NCBI GenBank assembly: GCA_032622095.1
Contig: CP136067.1
Location: 94,292,707-94,356,706 of the forward strand
Origin: Siphonodentalium dalli
Lineage: Eukaryota; Mollusca; Scaphopoda; Gadilida; Siphonodentaliidae
Length of the DNA stretch: 64,000 bases
Reading direction: 5' to 3'
Part shown: piece by piece, positions 46,996-59,880 of the stretch
Position numbering within the stretch: position 1 is the first letter of the stretch
Layout of the letters: each line of letters opens with the position of its first letter
The notes under the pieces: generated by a model
What the model saw: the letters and a program-made list of their open reading frames with translations, nothing else
The model's database searches: none
Told to the model about the DNA's origin: nothing
Made by a program: the position numbers and the translations under genes

Positions 46996-47245
46996 CAAGC
47001 CTGAATTTAGTGTGTATGGCATTTGCAGAATGAGTCCCCAGAGGGTGAATTTAGTGATGCTATCCCGCATGGTGAGCTAGCATCACCAAACTCACCCTCT
47101 GGGACTCTGCTCAGGCCTCATCTTCTGGGAGGTATCTATAGTCTCAAATTAACATTATTTTCATTTACTTTTTCCCTTCTGGGAAGTTTCTATATCCCCT
47201 AATTTACAGAAGATAAAATTCACAATTGAGGTGACTAATATATCT
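46996..47245. mobile_element. M1 MITE, 3'-truncated
   Basis: Left hairpin plus centre, ending at GAGGTGACTAATA, about 95 bp before a TTAA element. Confidence 0.8.
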
Positions 47246-47345
47246 CAATCCGGCATGCAATGAGTGAACAAACCTATTGCATGTGGATATTCTTCATCCC
47301 GTTGTAGTTCAGGGCTATACCAGAGATTATTATCATCTGTTTTAA

Positions 47346-47739
47346 CCCTTTACCCAACAAAACGGCCAAAAAAACGGCCAACTAAAGCTTCAACAGCCTA
47401 AAATATCTTCGGTCTGTCTCAATAGAACCATACAAATATGGATATCATTGGAACCGGCTCCTTTACCACTTTGTGATAGTTACAGTTATGCCCTGTGCCA
47501 ATGCATTCTCTTATATATGCGAGTCGACCATAGGTCGCCTCGCATATATAAGAGAATTCATTGGCCTAAAAAAAATCTGTTTTTAACACTTTTTACCATT
47601 TTTTCTTACATTCTTTAACAATTTTATAATTTTTAATGTGTTAAGCCAATGCATTCTCTTATATATGCGAGGCGACCTATGGTCGACTCGCATATATAAG
47701 AGAATGCATTGGCACAGGGCCCTTCTGTTGGGTAAAGGG
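47346..47739. mobile_element. M3 MITE, almost identical to 42566-42957
   Basis: The two 390-bp copies differ at few sites, so this subfamily moved recently. Confidence 0.9.
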
Positions 47740-47743
47740 TTAA

Positions 47744-48197
47744 GCAAGCCTGGTTATAGCATGTCTGTCATCTGCAGAATGAGGTCCACAGAGGGTGAGT
47801 TTAGTGACGCTATCCCATATAGCGGGTTAGCATCACCAAATCCACTCTCTGGGGGACCTCATTCTGCACAGCCTCATCTGCTATGGGAGACATAGACTCA
47901 GTTTGAAGTTCCCAAATTGTGAATATTTTGATGTACACCCACCCATTGGGAACTTCAATTATGCAATATGTCGTCTGCCAATTTGGGGATATAGAGAAAC
48001 TAAACTAAAAAAGAAATATAATCTATGTGAAGAAGTTTCTGTGGAAAATTGATAATAAAGAAGATGAGGCCTAAGCAGAATGAGGTCCTCAGAGGGTGAA
48101 TTTGGTGATGCTAGCCCACTATGCGGGATAGCGTCACTAAATGCAGCCTCTGGGGACCTCATTCTGCAAATAATAGGCACAATAAACTCAGGCTTGG
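47744..48197. mobile_element. M1 MITE abutting a TTAA element
   Basis: Starts directly at the TTAA flank of 47346-47739, so one element inserted at the edge of the other. Confidence 0.87.
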
Positions 48198-48327
48198 TTC
48201 TAAGATGACGAAGATAAAGCGATGGATTTATTTAATATACTCTAAGGGCCATAACTTGAGAAGAAATAATTGGCCAAAATCTTTGACATCTCGATATCGT
48301 TCTCTTCATGCTGCCTCTGACATGAAC

Positions 48328-48770
48328 AAGCCAGCAAATAGTGTCTGTCATTTCCAGAATGAGGTCCCCAGAGGGTGAATTTAGTGACAGTATCCCGTAA
48401 GGCAAACTAGCATCATCAAATTCACCCTCTTGGAACCTGCTTTATAGGCCTCAACTGCTATGGAAGACCTAGGATATCAGATTGAAGTTCCCCAGTTGAA
48501 GTCAATGATGTTCACTCATAAGTCACATCGATTATGCATTTTATCTTCCGCAAATTAGGGGATATAGAAATTTCCCAGAAGGAAAAAAGTAACTAAAACT
48601 AATGTTAATTTTAGACAGGTACATCCCAGAAGATGAAGCCTAAGCAGAATGAGGTCCCCCAGAGAGTTAATTTGGTGATGCTATCCCACTGTGCGGGATA
48701 AAAAAAAGTGTTGTTAAATCACCCCCTGGGGACCTCATTCTGCAAATGACAGACACTATTTGCAGGCTGG
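48328..48770. mobile_element. M1 MITE, complete
   Basis: Ends AGCCAGCAAATAGTGTC and GACACTATTTGCAGGCT; only 130 bp from the previous copy. Confidence 0.87.
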
Positions 48771-49030
48771 GACGTGAACATACTAAAGATCATTCAAACA
48801 TGACCTACTGAGATAGAGAGATCCAAAGTTGGCACAGACGCATTTTCATTCTAAGTCCAATAACTCTGCAACAAATTAAACGACAGATCCATTCCTCCAT
48901 GCTTGTTCCTGAGCATACCAAAGATCATTCAAATCCGACCTGTGATGACTGACGTAGATAGCTCCAAAGTTGTTACAGATGGTTGCATGGATGTAAAGAC
49001 AGATGGACAGACAGACGTAAGGCACTCATT
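48770..49030. mobile_element. M6-related fragment
   Basis: Words CCAATAACTCTGCAAC and GACAGATGGACAGACAG. Confidence 0.6.
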
Positions 49031-50000
49031 TCTGTATTCTCTGCTAAACTTCATTTGCGGGGCATAATAGACATAATATTTGCCAGTCCTGCTTCAATTT
49101 AAATTTTTTTACTGTATATACCCATTAGTAAGCCAATCCCTGAGCATAAGCCCAGTCTATGTTTTTGCTCCCAAAAAGATCATGATGTGGTCCTCAAAGA
49201 TAAGCCCACCCCCATTTTTATAAGTTAGATGGTGAGTATATATTGATGTCATGTTATAAACTCTGAATGAAGATGACAAAAATTCATGCACAAAAATAGT
49301 ATTACTCCAGCTAATTTCATTGCAAACTCATTGTTACTACCTGCCCCATTGTGTTTCACAAAATTCTGTATTACGATATATAAAATGATCTTTGTATCTT
49401 AATTTCAATATTTATCTTACAAAATAAAACACAAAACAATTATTTTCAATAAAATAAAATAATATACATCATGATTCATATTAAACATGACATTAGATTA
49501 GCACTTAATTAATGCAAACAGAGATTTTGCATGTGGGGGGGTCCTCGAAGGTAAGCCAAGACCCATTTTTTGTGTGTAAAAAGTCAACTGGCCACCAGGC
49601 TTACTGATGGGTGTATACAGTACATGATAATCAAGTAATTTGTTCCAGATGGCCTTATTGAAGATACATTGAGGAACAGCCATGGAATATTTACATATCA
49701 AATTCAACTGGACACCATGGAGAGAGAGAGAGTGAAGAAAAAACATGCATCAACAATTTATTGGTTTATATTAAACACCTTCCTCATGCAATAAGTTTAC
49801 ATAAACTGTTCTCATATGTTCTTATGAATTGAAAAATTAGCTCTATTCAAAAGAATGTCACGGTTCATAAGTTTTTTGAAACTCACTAAAGCATAAAGTG
49901 AAATTTTCTATAAATATCTCAGCTTCAGTATGGATGACTGCATGTAATCAAAATGGATAGAAGCTTTGGTGACATAGAACTAAATCATGGATGAACTGCT

Positions 50001-50175
50001 AACCCTTCCATGATTGGAGCTGCGCTGGTGCAGCATTAAATATTCTGTGCCAGTTCATTTTCTTATATATGCGAGTCTCCCATAGGGAGTCTGGCATATG
50101 TAAGAGAGTGCACTGGTTTAAAAGATGAAGGTAAGTATTGTTAGGCCAATGCATTCTCTTATATCTGCAGGATTC
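50001..50175. mobile_element. M3-like element, interrupted
   Basis: Left end AACCCTTCCATGATTG and hairpins. The right part is replaced by the CAGTGGCGGATCC element. Confidence 0.78.
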
Positions 50176-50345
50176 TCAGTGGCGGATCCAGGAAATTTGA
50201 AAAGGGGGGCCGCTATGTATTATTATATATATGATGCATAGCATCATCCGAGCCGCGAAGCGTCGAGTGGGGGGAGAGCACGAGAGGGGGGTTTAACTCC
50301 CTTCTCGTAGGTGGGGGTCCGGGAAATTTTGCGTATACTAACATT
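50176..50345. mobile_element. CAGTGGCGGATCCAGG repeat
   Basis: Begins CAGTGGCGGATCCAGG within an M3-like element and runs through a GC-rich stretch (GGGTTTAACTCCC). Such ends occur in hAT-like MITEs of marine invertebrates; the right end is not clear. Confidence 0.55.
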
Positions 50346-52184
50346 CAAAACGACGCGTTTTCCTGTGTTCTGGACCCTGTTTATATTGCTTTATATTAGG
50401 CCTATATGGAACGAGTGACAATAACATTCAGTACAATTACGATATACTATGGAAGGTTAGTGATGGAAGATCAAAGCTTCTTTGAACTGTGACCTTATCT
50501 TCTGAAAGTCTGTGCAAATGTGAATTATCTGGGCGACATGATGATTTTGGCGCACCGGACATGCCCATGGATAAGCCCCGGAATCACGGTCGCCTATGGT
50601 TTGGGCTGGTGCATGGGAGAATATTTTGTAATTCAGAATGAATAATCGCAAAATCATGGCTTCTAGACAGTACTAGTATAGAGGTGTTTCGGCTGGTAAT
50701 ACAATGCATCTATCCAACCACTTAATTCCTCCATTGACCATGCTGATTTTTTCAGTTTTACTTCTAATAGTCATCAGCTTCATGATACACCAGCAAAATA
50801 AGTCATCAATACAAGCCAAACGGGTGGTCCGATCACACTCCAATCACATACTCGTTTTATTAGTATAAACACAGTTTCACCTAAAAATATCTGACCAGGA
50901 ACAGATTAATTAGTATTCCAATCCCCTATTCATCTACATTCTGGTTGCATCCGTAATATTAATTAAAATATTGTATGTAAATTAATATCTGTTGTGTAAA
51001 TGTTTGGGTTATGAATAAATATATGTTCAGCCAATCAACTGACTAATGACGATAACGACACATGGAAACCGATGTTTTGAAGGACGAGTTCGTGTCAGAC
51101 TTTTTTTATTAAGCAATGGCAGATGCGTATTTGTCGTGACCTGAAGATGTCTTGTTATCACACATTTGTTCCAATTAGGGTGGCACACCATGTGATGGAA
51201 GATATAACCAATTTTAAATGACATGCATACATACCATTGGAAACGATCCAGCAATGTATTTCTATAATAATTCGAAAATATACTATGTACGGTACATGTA
51301 CATGTATACCATATAGTAGTATGGCGTATGTGCCTTTAGATAATCTATTTACGATGATACTGCCGCCAGTGCGTTTTATAGTCCCGGCGTTGATCGGACT
51401 ACATTGTATAACCTAGAGTGCACTGTAGACGACTCATGTTTATCAATCATTTGTTCTTTACATATATGTAGATGGAATTGTCTAAATTTTGACTCCACTT
51501 TTAGAATTGCTATATTTATTTTTGATAGAAATATTCAGTGTTGAAACTTCGGGCGCCCAAAACTTGGCGCCGGGCAAGATATTTTCCGACACTCTGATAC
51601 AAAATGTCGCAGAAATTGTTTGCTCTGCATGGCGAAAAATAGCCCGCGGGCCTTCTTCTCGGGATGTTGGATTCGCCCCTTGCATGGCTATATATAGTGC
51701 GTGGAATACCAAATTGAAGTCATTTCAACCCATTGTTAAAAATATATACGTTTGAGTAATGTAAAACATGTAAACTGCTGTATTTGCATGCACGTTAGCA
51801 ATATTCAGTGTGGAATCTTCGGGCGCCCGAGACAAATGGCGCCAGTACACCTCGTATATGAATATGTATTTTATGTCCATTTTAATGAACAACAAACAAC
51901 CAAGCTATATGCCACAAGAATTTATGTTATTCAATTTATGTACAATTGCTATGCTAATGCTGAATATTAGGAATGCCAATTTAAACATTAAAATATGTGT
52001 TAACATCTCTAAAAGTCATCTTCGAGTCAGTTCATCATAAAAAAAACCAACATATTCCCCATTTTCTTCGGTTTCAGAAATTACACTCAGATGACATATT
52101 AAAATGTGAGAAAATATCGATTATGCCCTACAGATTGTTCACATGTGTGATCTCAAAACACTGATCAAGAAATCACATCACCAA

Positions 52185-52512
52185 AGCCCTCTGGGGACCT
52201 CATTCTGCATGGCCTCATCTGCTATGGGAGACATAGACTCAGATTGAAGTTCCCAAATGGTGAATATTGTAATGTACACCCATTGGGAACCACGTTATGC
52301 AATGTGTCATCTGCCAATTTGGGGATAAACTAAAAAAGAAATAGAATCTATGTGCAGAAGTTTCTATAGAAATTTGATAATAAAGAAAGTTTCCAGAGAA
52401 GATGAGGCCTAAGCAGAATGAGGTCCCCAGTGGGTGAATTTAGTGATGCTAGCCCGCTATGCGGGATAGCATCACTAAATTCACCCTCTGGGGATCTCAT
52501 ATCTCAGGCTTG
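52185..52512. mobile_element. M1 MITE, 5'-truncated
   Basis: Begins inside the left hairpin (CCCTCTGGGGACCTC) and keeps a near-perfect right hairpin. Confidence 0.83.
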
Positions 52513-52899
52513 CGAAAAAATGTTTACCATACCAGTCCCAGAAAATATTTCAAATACCAGTCCCAGAAAATGTTTAACAAACCAGTCCCAGAAAAAAATG
52601 TTTAACACACCAGTCCCAGAAATGGAACTGATTACACTCACTGTTCATACGACCCATCATATTGAATTGATAGTTGCCACTTTCATGTTAGAGCATCGCA
52701 AGGTGCGAATCACCCCCTGCAATTGGGAACAAATTGTGTCGTAGAGGCTAAAATTGGGAATTCCTCCTATAACAGCAAGAAATATATGTACAAGCAATGT
52801 TATTGTGTACATGAGAGCAATTAAACCACTTATAAGCTTGCATAGCTTCATTAACAATTGAAACAACAGTTACACTAACACATTGGCAATTCTCACAAT

Positions 52900-53247
52900 G
52901 AACAACTTTAACTAAATGGAGAATAATCTTGCTCAACGTAGTGATGTTTACACATATTTTATCCAAATTGACAACACACACCATAATTCTTATCTATTAA
53001 CTAAATCAAGTGACTCTCAATGGCAAAATCTTTTTCATTAGTTTATCGTCGATAGTTGCGTCCCGAATTCAGATGTAAATATTTACAATTGAGCTTAGTT
53101 CAGACGATGTTTTCTGTGGAGTGGTACGGTCGATTTGCTTGAACTTTTCGGCGAGTTAGTAGAATGTTACGTTCCTCCAGTTGACATAAAGCCTGGATAT
53201 TAACTTAACAGTTCCAGGCACCGAACAAGACCATGATATGTCTTTAA
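52900..53247. mobile_element. M5 element, inverted
   Basis: Ends CCATGATATGTCTTTAA; left end decayed. Confidence 0.72.
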
Positions 53248-53919
53248 AGGTGGATTATCTCTTCATATAAAAAAATTGAAATAGTTTTCATTCATTCCAT
53301 ATTTTATTGAACATCCCAAACATTAACATAATATACCAATATTACACGAGCTGTAACAACAGAAAAAGATGATGGGAGTACAATGGGGATCGGAGCACAA
53401 GTTATTTCAACTTAGGAAATGCTCCTCTCCCCTATTGAAATAGTTGTGTGGGTATAAAATAATAAATATGAATTGAAGACCCCTGTCTGGAAATGCTTCT
53501 ATCAATTAATATTGATTTTATTTCAAATATTTTATTATAAAATGAGATGATTAAATCAGACAATTTTAATATTGTTCTACTTTTAGAACAGACCATTCAG
53601 GCAATACCAAATAGCGATAGAGATCATTAGGGTGTTCACATAGCTACATTCCGAACGTCAAATGTCCCAGATTGATTGTTTGTATTGTTGTATTCCATAG
53701 TTATAAGCGATAATCAGTCTAATTGACGTTTATTTGTAACAAAATTACACAATAAAATTTCTGGTCTCTGTTAACAGTAACCACTATTGTTCGTTACCAA
53801 AACAACCACACATTTTTAGACCAGAAAATAATTTAAATATAATCAATATTAATCGATAGAAACATTTCAGGACAGGGGTCTTCGATTCATATCTAATATT
53901 TTATACCCCGGTAACTATA

Positions 53920-54090
53920 TACAGTAATACTCTAAGTAATCGACTTCTTAACCACAGCAGAATTATGGGTAACTTTTCAGGATTTAGTCGGCAATATGAA
54001 TGGCAACAAGCCATATTTCCGATTAAATGCTGAAAAGTTACCCATAATTCTTCTGTGGTTAAGGAGTCGATTACTTAGGGCATTACTGTA
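53920..54090. mobile_element. M2 MITE, left arm shortened
   Basis: Located about 40 bp downstream of the exon at 54132-54267. Confidence 0.88.
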
Positions 54091-54131
54091 TATACTGAGA
54101 ATGCAGATAACGATGCAGAAATAATCATTAC

Positions 54132-54267
54132 CTGATTGAATTTGAACACCCAAAAGTCTACCAGTAGCTATGTACATAGTCTGTCCACCAACAGAGTCAC
54201 TGGATCCTTCAAGTGGCAAACGGATTACTTCACCAAAGTTTAAAACAAACCAATACGAGAATGTAAA
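54132..54267 (-). CDS. Internal exon of the same unrecognised membrane protein gene (probable)
   Basis: Acceptor TCATCAG, donor GTAATG, 136 nt, phase 0 in and phase 1 out. The outgoing phase fits the exon at 45996-46219 across an ~8-kb intron. It encodes FTFSYWFVLNFGEVI, then a Gly/Ser-rich hydrophilic segment and IATGRLLGVQIQS. A TA-palindrome MITE sits 40 bp after the donor. No family is recognised. Confidence 0.55.
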
Positions 54268-54451
54268 CTGATGACAGGTCTATGCAGTAATTATTGACCC
54301 ATTGTATTGAATAGATAGAACTAAATGTCACCTCATGTTTGAGCATGCACCATCACAATGTATGAGTTATGTTCGATAGGAAGGTCTGTGAATATGAGAA
54401 TTAAATCAATATAAAAGCCACAATAGAAACATGGACAATAGAAGTTCCTAC

Positions 54452-54515
54452 CATAGAAAGATCCAATAAACAAGAGGCCAACAGACATGTGCTCATGTGG
54501 TGTAATATCATTCAT
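54452..54515 (-). CDS. Possible exon MNDITPHEHMSVGLL
   Basis: ATG 54515 followed by 21 codons ending in a GTAGGA donor, with a hydrophobic tail (MSVGLLFIGSFY). It could be an upstream exon of the neighbouring membrane gene, but its outgoing phase (1) does not match the next candidate exon (phase 0), so at least one exon or boundary is missing. Confidence 0.3.
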
Positions 54516-54519
54516 GATC

Positions 54520-55291
54520 TATTCAAAGTTCCAGGCCAATATTTACGAAAACTGCTTCTCTTTTTGTTTAGATTATTTGGGGATTGACCATAATAAATGA
54601 CGAGTCTATAAATGCTTTTCGATATTTTTTGGTGCATGCTGCCATTTTTGGTCATTTTCATCATTAAGGCTTCATAATTGCCATCAGGTCTATAATGATA
54701 CACTTGGTCACAATACGATACAAACAATATAATACGAATAACGATACATGATCAATGATATGATATGTATCACGATACGCTAAAGTAGTGTTCTCAAATG
54801 ATCTACCACATGAAATATCAGAATCAACATATTTATAATTGGAGATAGAGATAATTTTAACTAAAATGTAGTTTAATAGTGAGCTATATGAGTCAAATAA
54901 ACATAATAGACATGTAAACTTTGAGAGAACTTTGCAGGTTTTGCTGTTTTACACAAACCCATCATCAGATATTACATGATTTCCTGTATCATATAACATG
55001 ATACAATATGCGTATTGTTTGAAAGTGTATGGTGATACATTGAATTCATGATGAATCATTAGAGCCCTAATTGCCATAATGCATTTACTAACAAAATTGA
55101 AATTAACCTTTCAGGATTGTTTCCACCCCCGCCCCTTTGTATAAATGCAATGAATGCTACCAGTCCTGTTAATTTCTTTAAGAATGAGAGGCCGATCACA
55201 ATAAGCAGGTGTTTAACCCATCCCTCGGCGATGGTAAATAGCTATGATCGGAATCATAATCTAGAGTTATGATGTTGAATTATAGAGTATA
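54520..55291. other. AT-rich DNA without recognisable features
   Basis: Contains ACGATAC/GATACA-rich low-complexity stretches and no supported exon. Confidence 0.5.
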
Positions 55292-58127
55292 CTAGCAGGG
55301 TTATCCGGCGTTGCCCAGGTTAAAGTGATGTGAAACCCTCTGTAGATATTTGGTGGGAATAGAGAATACTCTTGCTCTCAAAGTGGTACACGTATTCTCA
55401 TAAATTGTATATCCAAATGGCATCACAAAACATGATTCTTACACATGGAATATAAGTAGTGGCTCACCTTGTCAGGTCGGAGCGATTATTATTTTGTTTA
55501 TCGCGAATAATCCGTCCCACCAATAAAGAAGTATTTATTTATTTACAACTGCGCATACTTCAGACGTTATAGCATGAAACATGAACATCATAAACACATT
55601 AGTTCGAAAAAATAAAAGACGACAATTGTGTTTTACATACAGATGTATCAATCAATTAATCAATCTAGTTTATCATATCTTCATGAAGATACAGATGTTT
55701 TAAAGATATGTCCATATGCTCCTCTGTTCTGGTGCTATATACTGGCTAATCATTTTCATAAAAGATTTGATGTTATGCATGCATAGCAGCTACATGTGCC
55801 CGACACAGCGAGATTTTGAGTTGTTTATGTTAGGCGATGAGTCTGTTCTATAAATGAAAGAAATCCTCTGTATCTGGCAGATATACCCTTGTCAGATGTC
55901 AATATTGGAGGATCCTGAAAAGTCATGTGCTACGGACTGCGTTTTCCTTGATCTCAGAAGTAACCATATTTGACTGCACACTGTAACCACTATTTTTGAA
56001 CAGGCCTGCTCTACATTTCCATATCTCTTGGCAATTGTAACTTTTTTGTGGAAACTATATTGAATGGGACAGACTCAATCGTGTTACATATAATATATAC
56101 ATGAGCCATTATAATATGCGATCCTCTGACGATTCGAGGTCCCTCAGTTTGAATGAATATATGTATCTCTTAAATAGATTAATATAAATATACTTTTAAT
56201 GCTTTCTTCTATGTATCTGTGTTGCTAGATCATTAAAGGAATGCCCTGATTTCCATCCCCATATAAATATGACAGTTGAGAAGATATAATTGTTCAAGTG
56301 ACTTAATTCGGTCACCATTTGTCGAGATTGTGAAATTGGAATGCCAAAATCTCCTTAGAATGACATGGAGATGGCCTGGTAGATGACTGTATATAACTTT
56401 GTTGGATATCGGCGAATTGAACAATCTTATAAATGCTAGTGAATCTCCTCGCCATCCATAACCCAAACGAACCCAAATGTGATTTAATTCATCATGTCAT
56501 TAGAGAAAAACGTGCATAAATTTGGTAGAATCAGCGATATTAGACTCATGGTAATCGGCAACTAAACAAATTCTTATCATAGTTATTACCCCCCCCCCCA
56601 TCTCTCACCCAAACGGCACAAATTTCGCGTCTTTAAATCACACGTTTATATTTCTCGTATCACGGAGAAGAATAATATATCAATTTGGTCGAAATCTGTG
56701 ATAAAAATAGCCCTTCCCCTGACATCAACAACGCCACTTTAGAACATTTTAACTCGCACCATTATCTTACTCGTAAAAAGTTACCCCTGTTAGACCGCCT
56801 TGGTGCCATCTCGATTGTACCCTTAAAGTTATATATAGAACAGTCAGATATTCGCAAATATTTGATTCATTGTATCATTTGAGAAGAACGTGTATGAGTT
56901 TGATGGTAATTGGCACTAAACATATTTTTATAAGTTTTTGGTGACCCTCCCGTCCATATGTCGGACTCAAGCGGCGCCACTTTGACATCATTAAACCACA
57001 CACTTAGACTCATTATAGAGATGAATATATATACAATTTATAAAAATTGGCGAGTATGCAAATTCGTATCAAATTTAGGGCCACCATTGCATATCTCTCA
57101 CACAAAAGGCACCAATTTGGCGCAATTAAACCACACGATTAGATTATTCGTATCACAGAGAAGAATATGTATCACTCAGGTGGAAATCGGCGCTAAACAT
57201 ATTGTTTATCAATACACACTCTAGGCACCCCTGACTCGAATGGCCCCACTTTTGACATCTTTAAGCCACATAATTAGACTCCTGATATCATAGAGATTAT
57301 TATTTGTAAGTTTGGTGCTAATCCGCGACTAAACAATTTTTTATCAAATTTAGTGCCCACCCCCATCTCTCACAAAAGCAGCATCAATATGACGTCTTTA
57401 AAATCATACGATTAGATTCCTCATATCATGGATAAGAATGTGTATCAATTTGGTGAAAATTGGCGCTAAAAATATTGTGTATCAATTTTGGTGCCCCTCC
57501 ACTTTCACTGCACCCCTGACTCGAATGACGCCACTTTTGACAGATTTAAGCCACGCAATTAGACACCTCATACCATGGGGATGAATTTGTATAAGATTCG
57601 TGGCAATCGGCGACTAAACCAATTATTGTCAGATTTAGTACCCACCCTCCGCCCCTCAAATATCTCATCCCAACGACACCAATTTGGCGTCTTTAAATCA
57701 CACAATAAGATTCCTTGTATCATGGAGAAGATCTCAGAAGAATGTGCATCAATCTGGTGGAATTCGGCGCTAAAATTATTTTGGATCAAATTTGGTGCCT
57801 CTCTCCCCTTCCGGGCATCCCTGACGCGAACAGCGTGACTTTTGACATATTTAAACCAAACTATTAGATTCCTCATATTATGGGGATGATTATATATAAG
57901 TTTGGTGGCAATCGGCGACAATTTTTTTCTGCCCCTCCCCTTTTCTGCCCCTGACAACAACGGGGTCACTTTAGAAAATTCTAACACTCGCCATTATCTT
58001 TCTCGTAAAAAGTTACCCCTATTAGACCCCTTTTGTGCCATCTAGGTGGTCCCCTGTGAATTTCTATAGAACACAGACAGACAGACAGACAGAAAGACAG
58101 ACAGACATTCGCAAATATAGATATAGA
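55292..58127 (-). mobile_element. Second Helitron-like element, inverted
   Basis: Same family as 8816-11614 in opposite orientation: CTAGCAGGG start and GATATAGATA end on the plus strand, with A/T flanks. The hairpin end, internal GCGCTAAA-type repeats and the GTCT/CAGA tract are shared. Length is 2836 bp. It lacks the triplicated block and has no helicase ORF. Confidence 0.87.
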
Positions 58128-58472
58128 TACTGTTATGTAATAAATTAGTATAGACAAATGTACATAATAAGACAAGTTCTCAAACTATTTATGGAATTTA
58201 TGGGTCCTGGTGCCAATTTTGCACTAGTAGGTGTTATTTTGACATCAGTAGGCATATAATAACATTGGAATACCTTATGACCCCTATCCTGAGATAATGA
58301 ACAAAGTCCATACCCTGGTAGTATGTTTTGCTCTCAAGAAATTAGTTTAGACCATACAAAAGTATTATCCATATACTTGTAATGTTTATACAGACATAAT
58401 ATGATGAGGATACTGGCCCTTATGACTCCTAGCCTGAAACAAGTTACCACAGTTCACATAAAAGACATTAAC

Positions 58473-58720
58473 TACAGTAATGCCCCAAGTATTCGACTCC
58501 TTAAACACAGCAGAATTATGGGTAACATTTCAGGATTTAGTCAGAAATATGGCTTGTTGCCATTCATCGGAAAGCTCTCCCCGAGAACTTTCCGATGAAT
58601 GGCAACAAGCCATGAGAGCTTTCCAATGAATGGCAACAAGCCATATTTCCGACTAAATCCTGAAAAGTTTCCCATAAATCTGCTGTGTTTAAGGAGTCAA
58701 TTACTTAGAGCATTACTGTA
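58473..58720. mobile_element. M2 MITE with duplicated centre
   Basis: The motif TTTCCGATGAATGGCAAC occurs twice in the right arm, a partial internal duplication. Confidence 0.9.
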
Positions 58721-59524
58721 GTCCTCAATAAAATGATTTCAGACATTACAATGTTTACAAGTAGCTTGGATGCTAACATCAATAACATTCAATGTTAATC
58801 ACCAAAGCGCTCTGTGACCCCCTAAAATTCTATGAACCATGAGAGTAAGAACATATTGTAAACTATGGTCCATGGCAATAATCCACAACAAGTATTAACA
58901 GCATCTGTCCTCTTGGACTGAAGAACACAAGTTTTTGGAGTACTTATTTTATTTAGAGTTATCTGACCCATATGTTGCCCCCTGTCTTGGACCACCTGAA
59001 GTCTCTGACATGATAATCTTAAGATAGCCCTTTTCCAAATACTTTACTCAATAGAATTTTTTCATACATAGTAAAGAATTTATTTATTTTCTTGAGATGA
59101 AATCCATGAAAACCCTATAGCCCTCATTGTTAATCTTCTGAACCCTCGGTGGTTCCTAAAATTCACTCAACCATAACCATATGAACAAATTATAAACTAT
59201 GTCTTATGCTTATGGCAATGCTCCATACTAACTATTAAGGAAATCCATTTAGTGAGACTGCAGACAAAATTTAAATCATTTAAAATAGTGCTATCAGACC
59301 CTAACCAAAGACCTTTTGTTGCCCCCCATCTGAGACCCTTTAAGCCCGACATGAAACCAGAGTAAACAAGCACATTGAGAATTCTGGAGGAATATCACAC
59401 TTAGCTTTCGATGACTAATACTCTTAAGCTAGTAAATGGGGGAGCTAAAAATATCTCCATTTCAATAAACCACTGTGATAACACTGATAAGGTTCTTATA
59501 ATATATTTCACAGTGGGAAGCCTA

Positions 59525-59880
59525 AGTATTCTAAGTCGAAAAAGGACCATAACTAAAAAATCGGAATTAAACCAATATTCGAATTTGATCAGTGTTTTGG
59601 GCCGAGAAACTCACATATAAAAATTTTGTTCCAATCAAATAAAAAATGTTTGAGTTACCACAGCATGAGTGAATTATAAGTAAAAATAAGGGCCATAACT
59701 CCATAAAGAAACTCAGATAAACTCATATTTGAACTCGATCTGTATTTTGGGCTGAGAAACTCATATACATATTTTGGTTCCGATCGGATAGAAAATGTTG
59801 CACCATGCGTAAAATGTCTATGCCTAGACAGATGGACAGACAGATGGACGGACAGATGGACGAATAATGAGTGAACAATC
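59525..59880. mobile_element. M6-related repeat, two units
   Basis: AAGTCGAAAAAGGACCATAAC and GGGCCATAACTCC units, then a GATGGACAGACAG tail. Confidence 0.75.

Larger units (their letters stand above)
48200..53900. other. Repeat-rich intergenic or intronic DNA
   Basis: Probably the long intron of the membrane-protein gene if its two exons belong together. 49030-50000 is AT-rich without recognisable features except a short GA run near 49720. 50350-52180 is mostly unique-looking. Two direct copies of a ~32-bp segment with CTTCGGGCGCCC lie at 51529 and 51801. 53270-53900 has the CAATATTAATTGATAGAA repeat also seen near 3905 and 22710. Confidence 0.55.

Noticed and set aside
18236-48197. Many small ORFs with RSPEGEFSD and GLASPNSPSG peptides
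   Set aside because: Produced by the arms of the M1 hairpins in different frames; no conserved start, stop or length.
52418-52985. Overlapping ORFs on both strands near 52.4-53.0 kb, one with a hydrophobic segment
   Set aside because: The plus-strand ORF starts in an M1 hairpin, the minus-strand ones lack matching splice sites, and neither shows a family motif.
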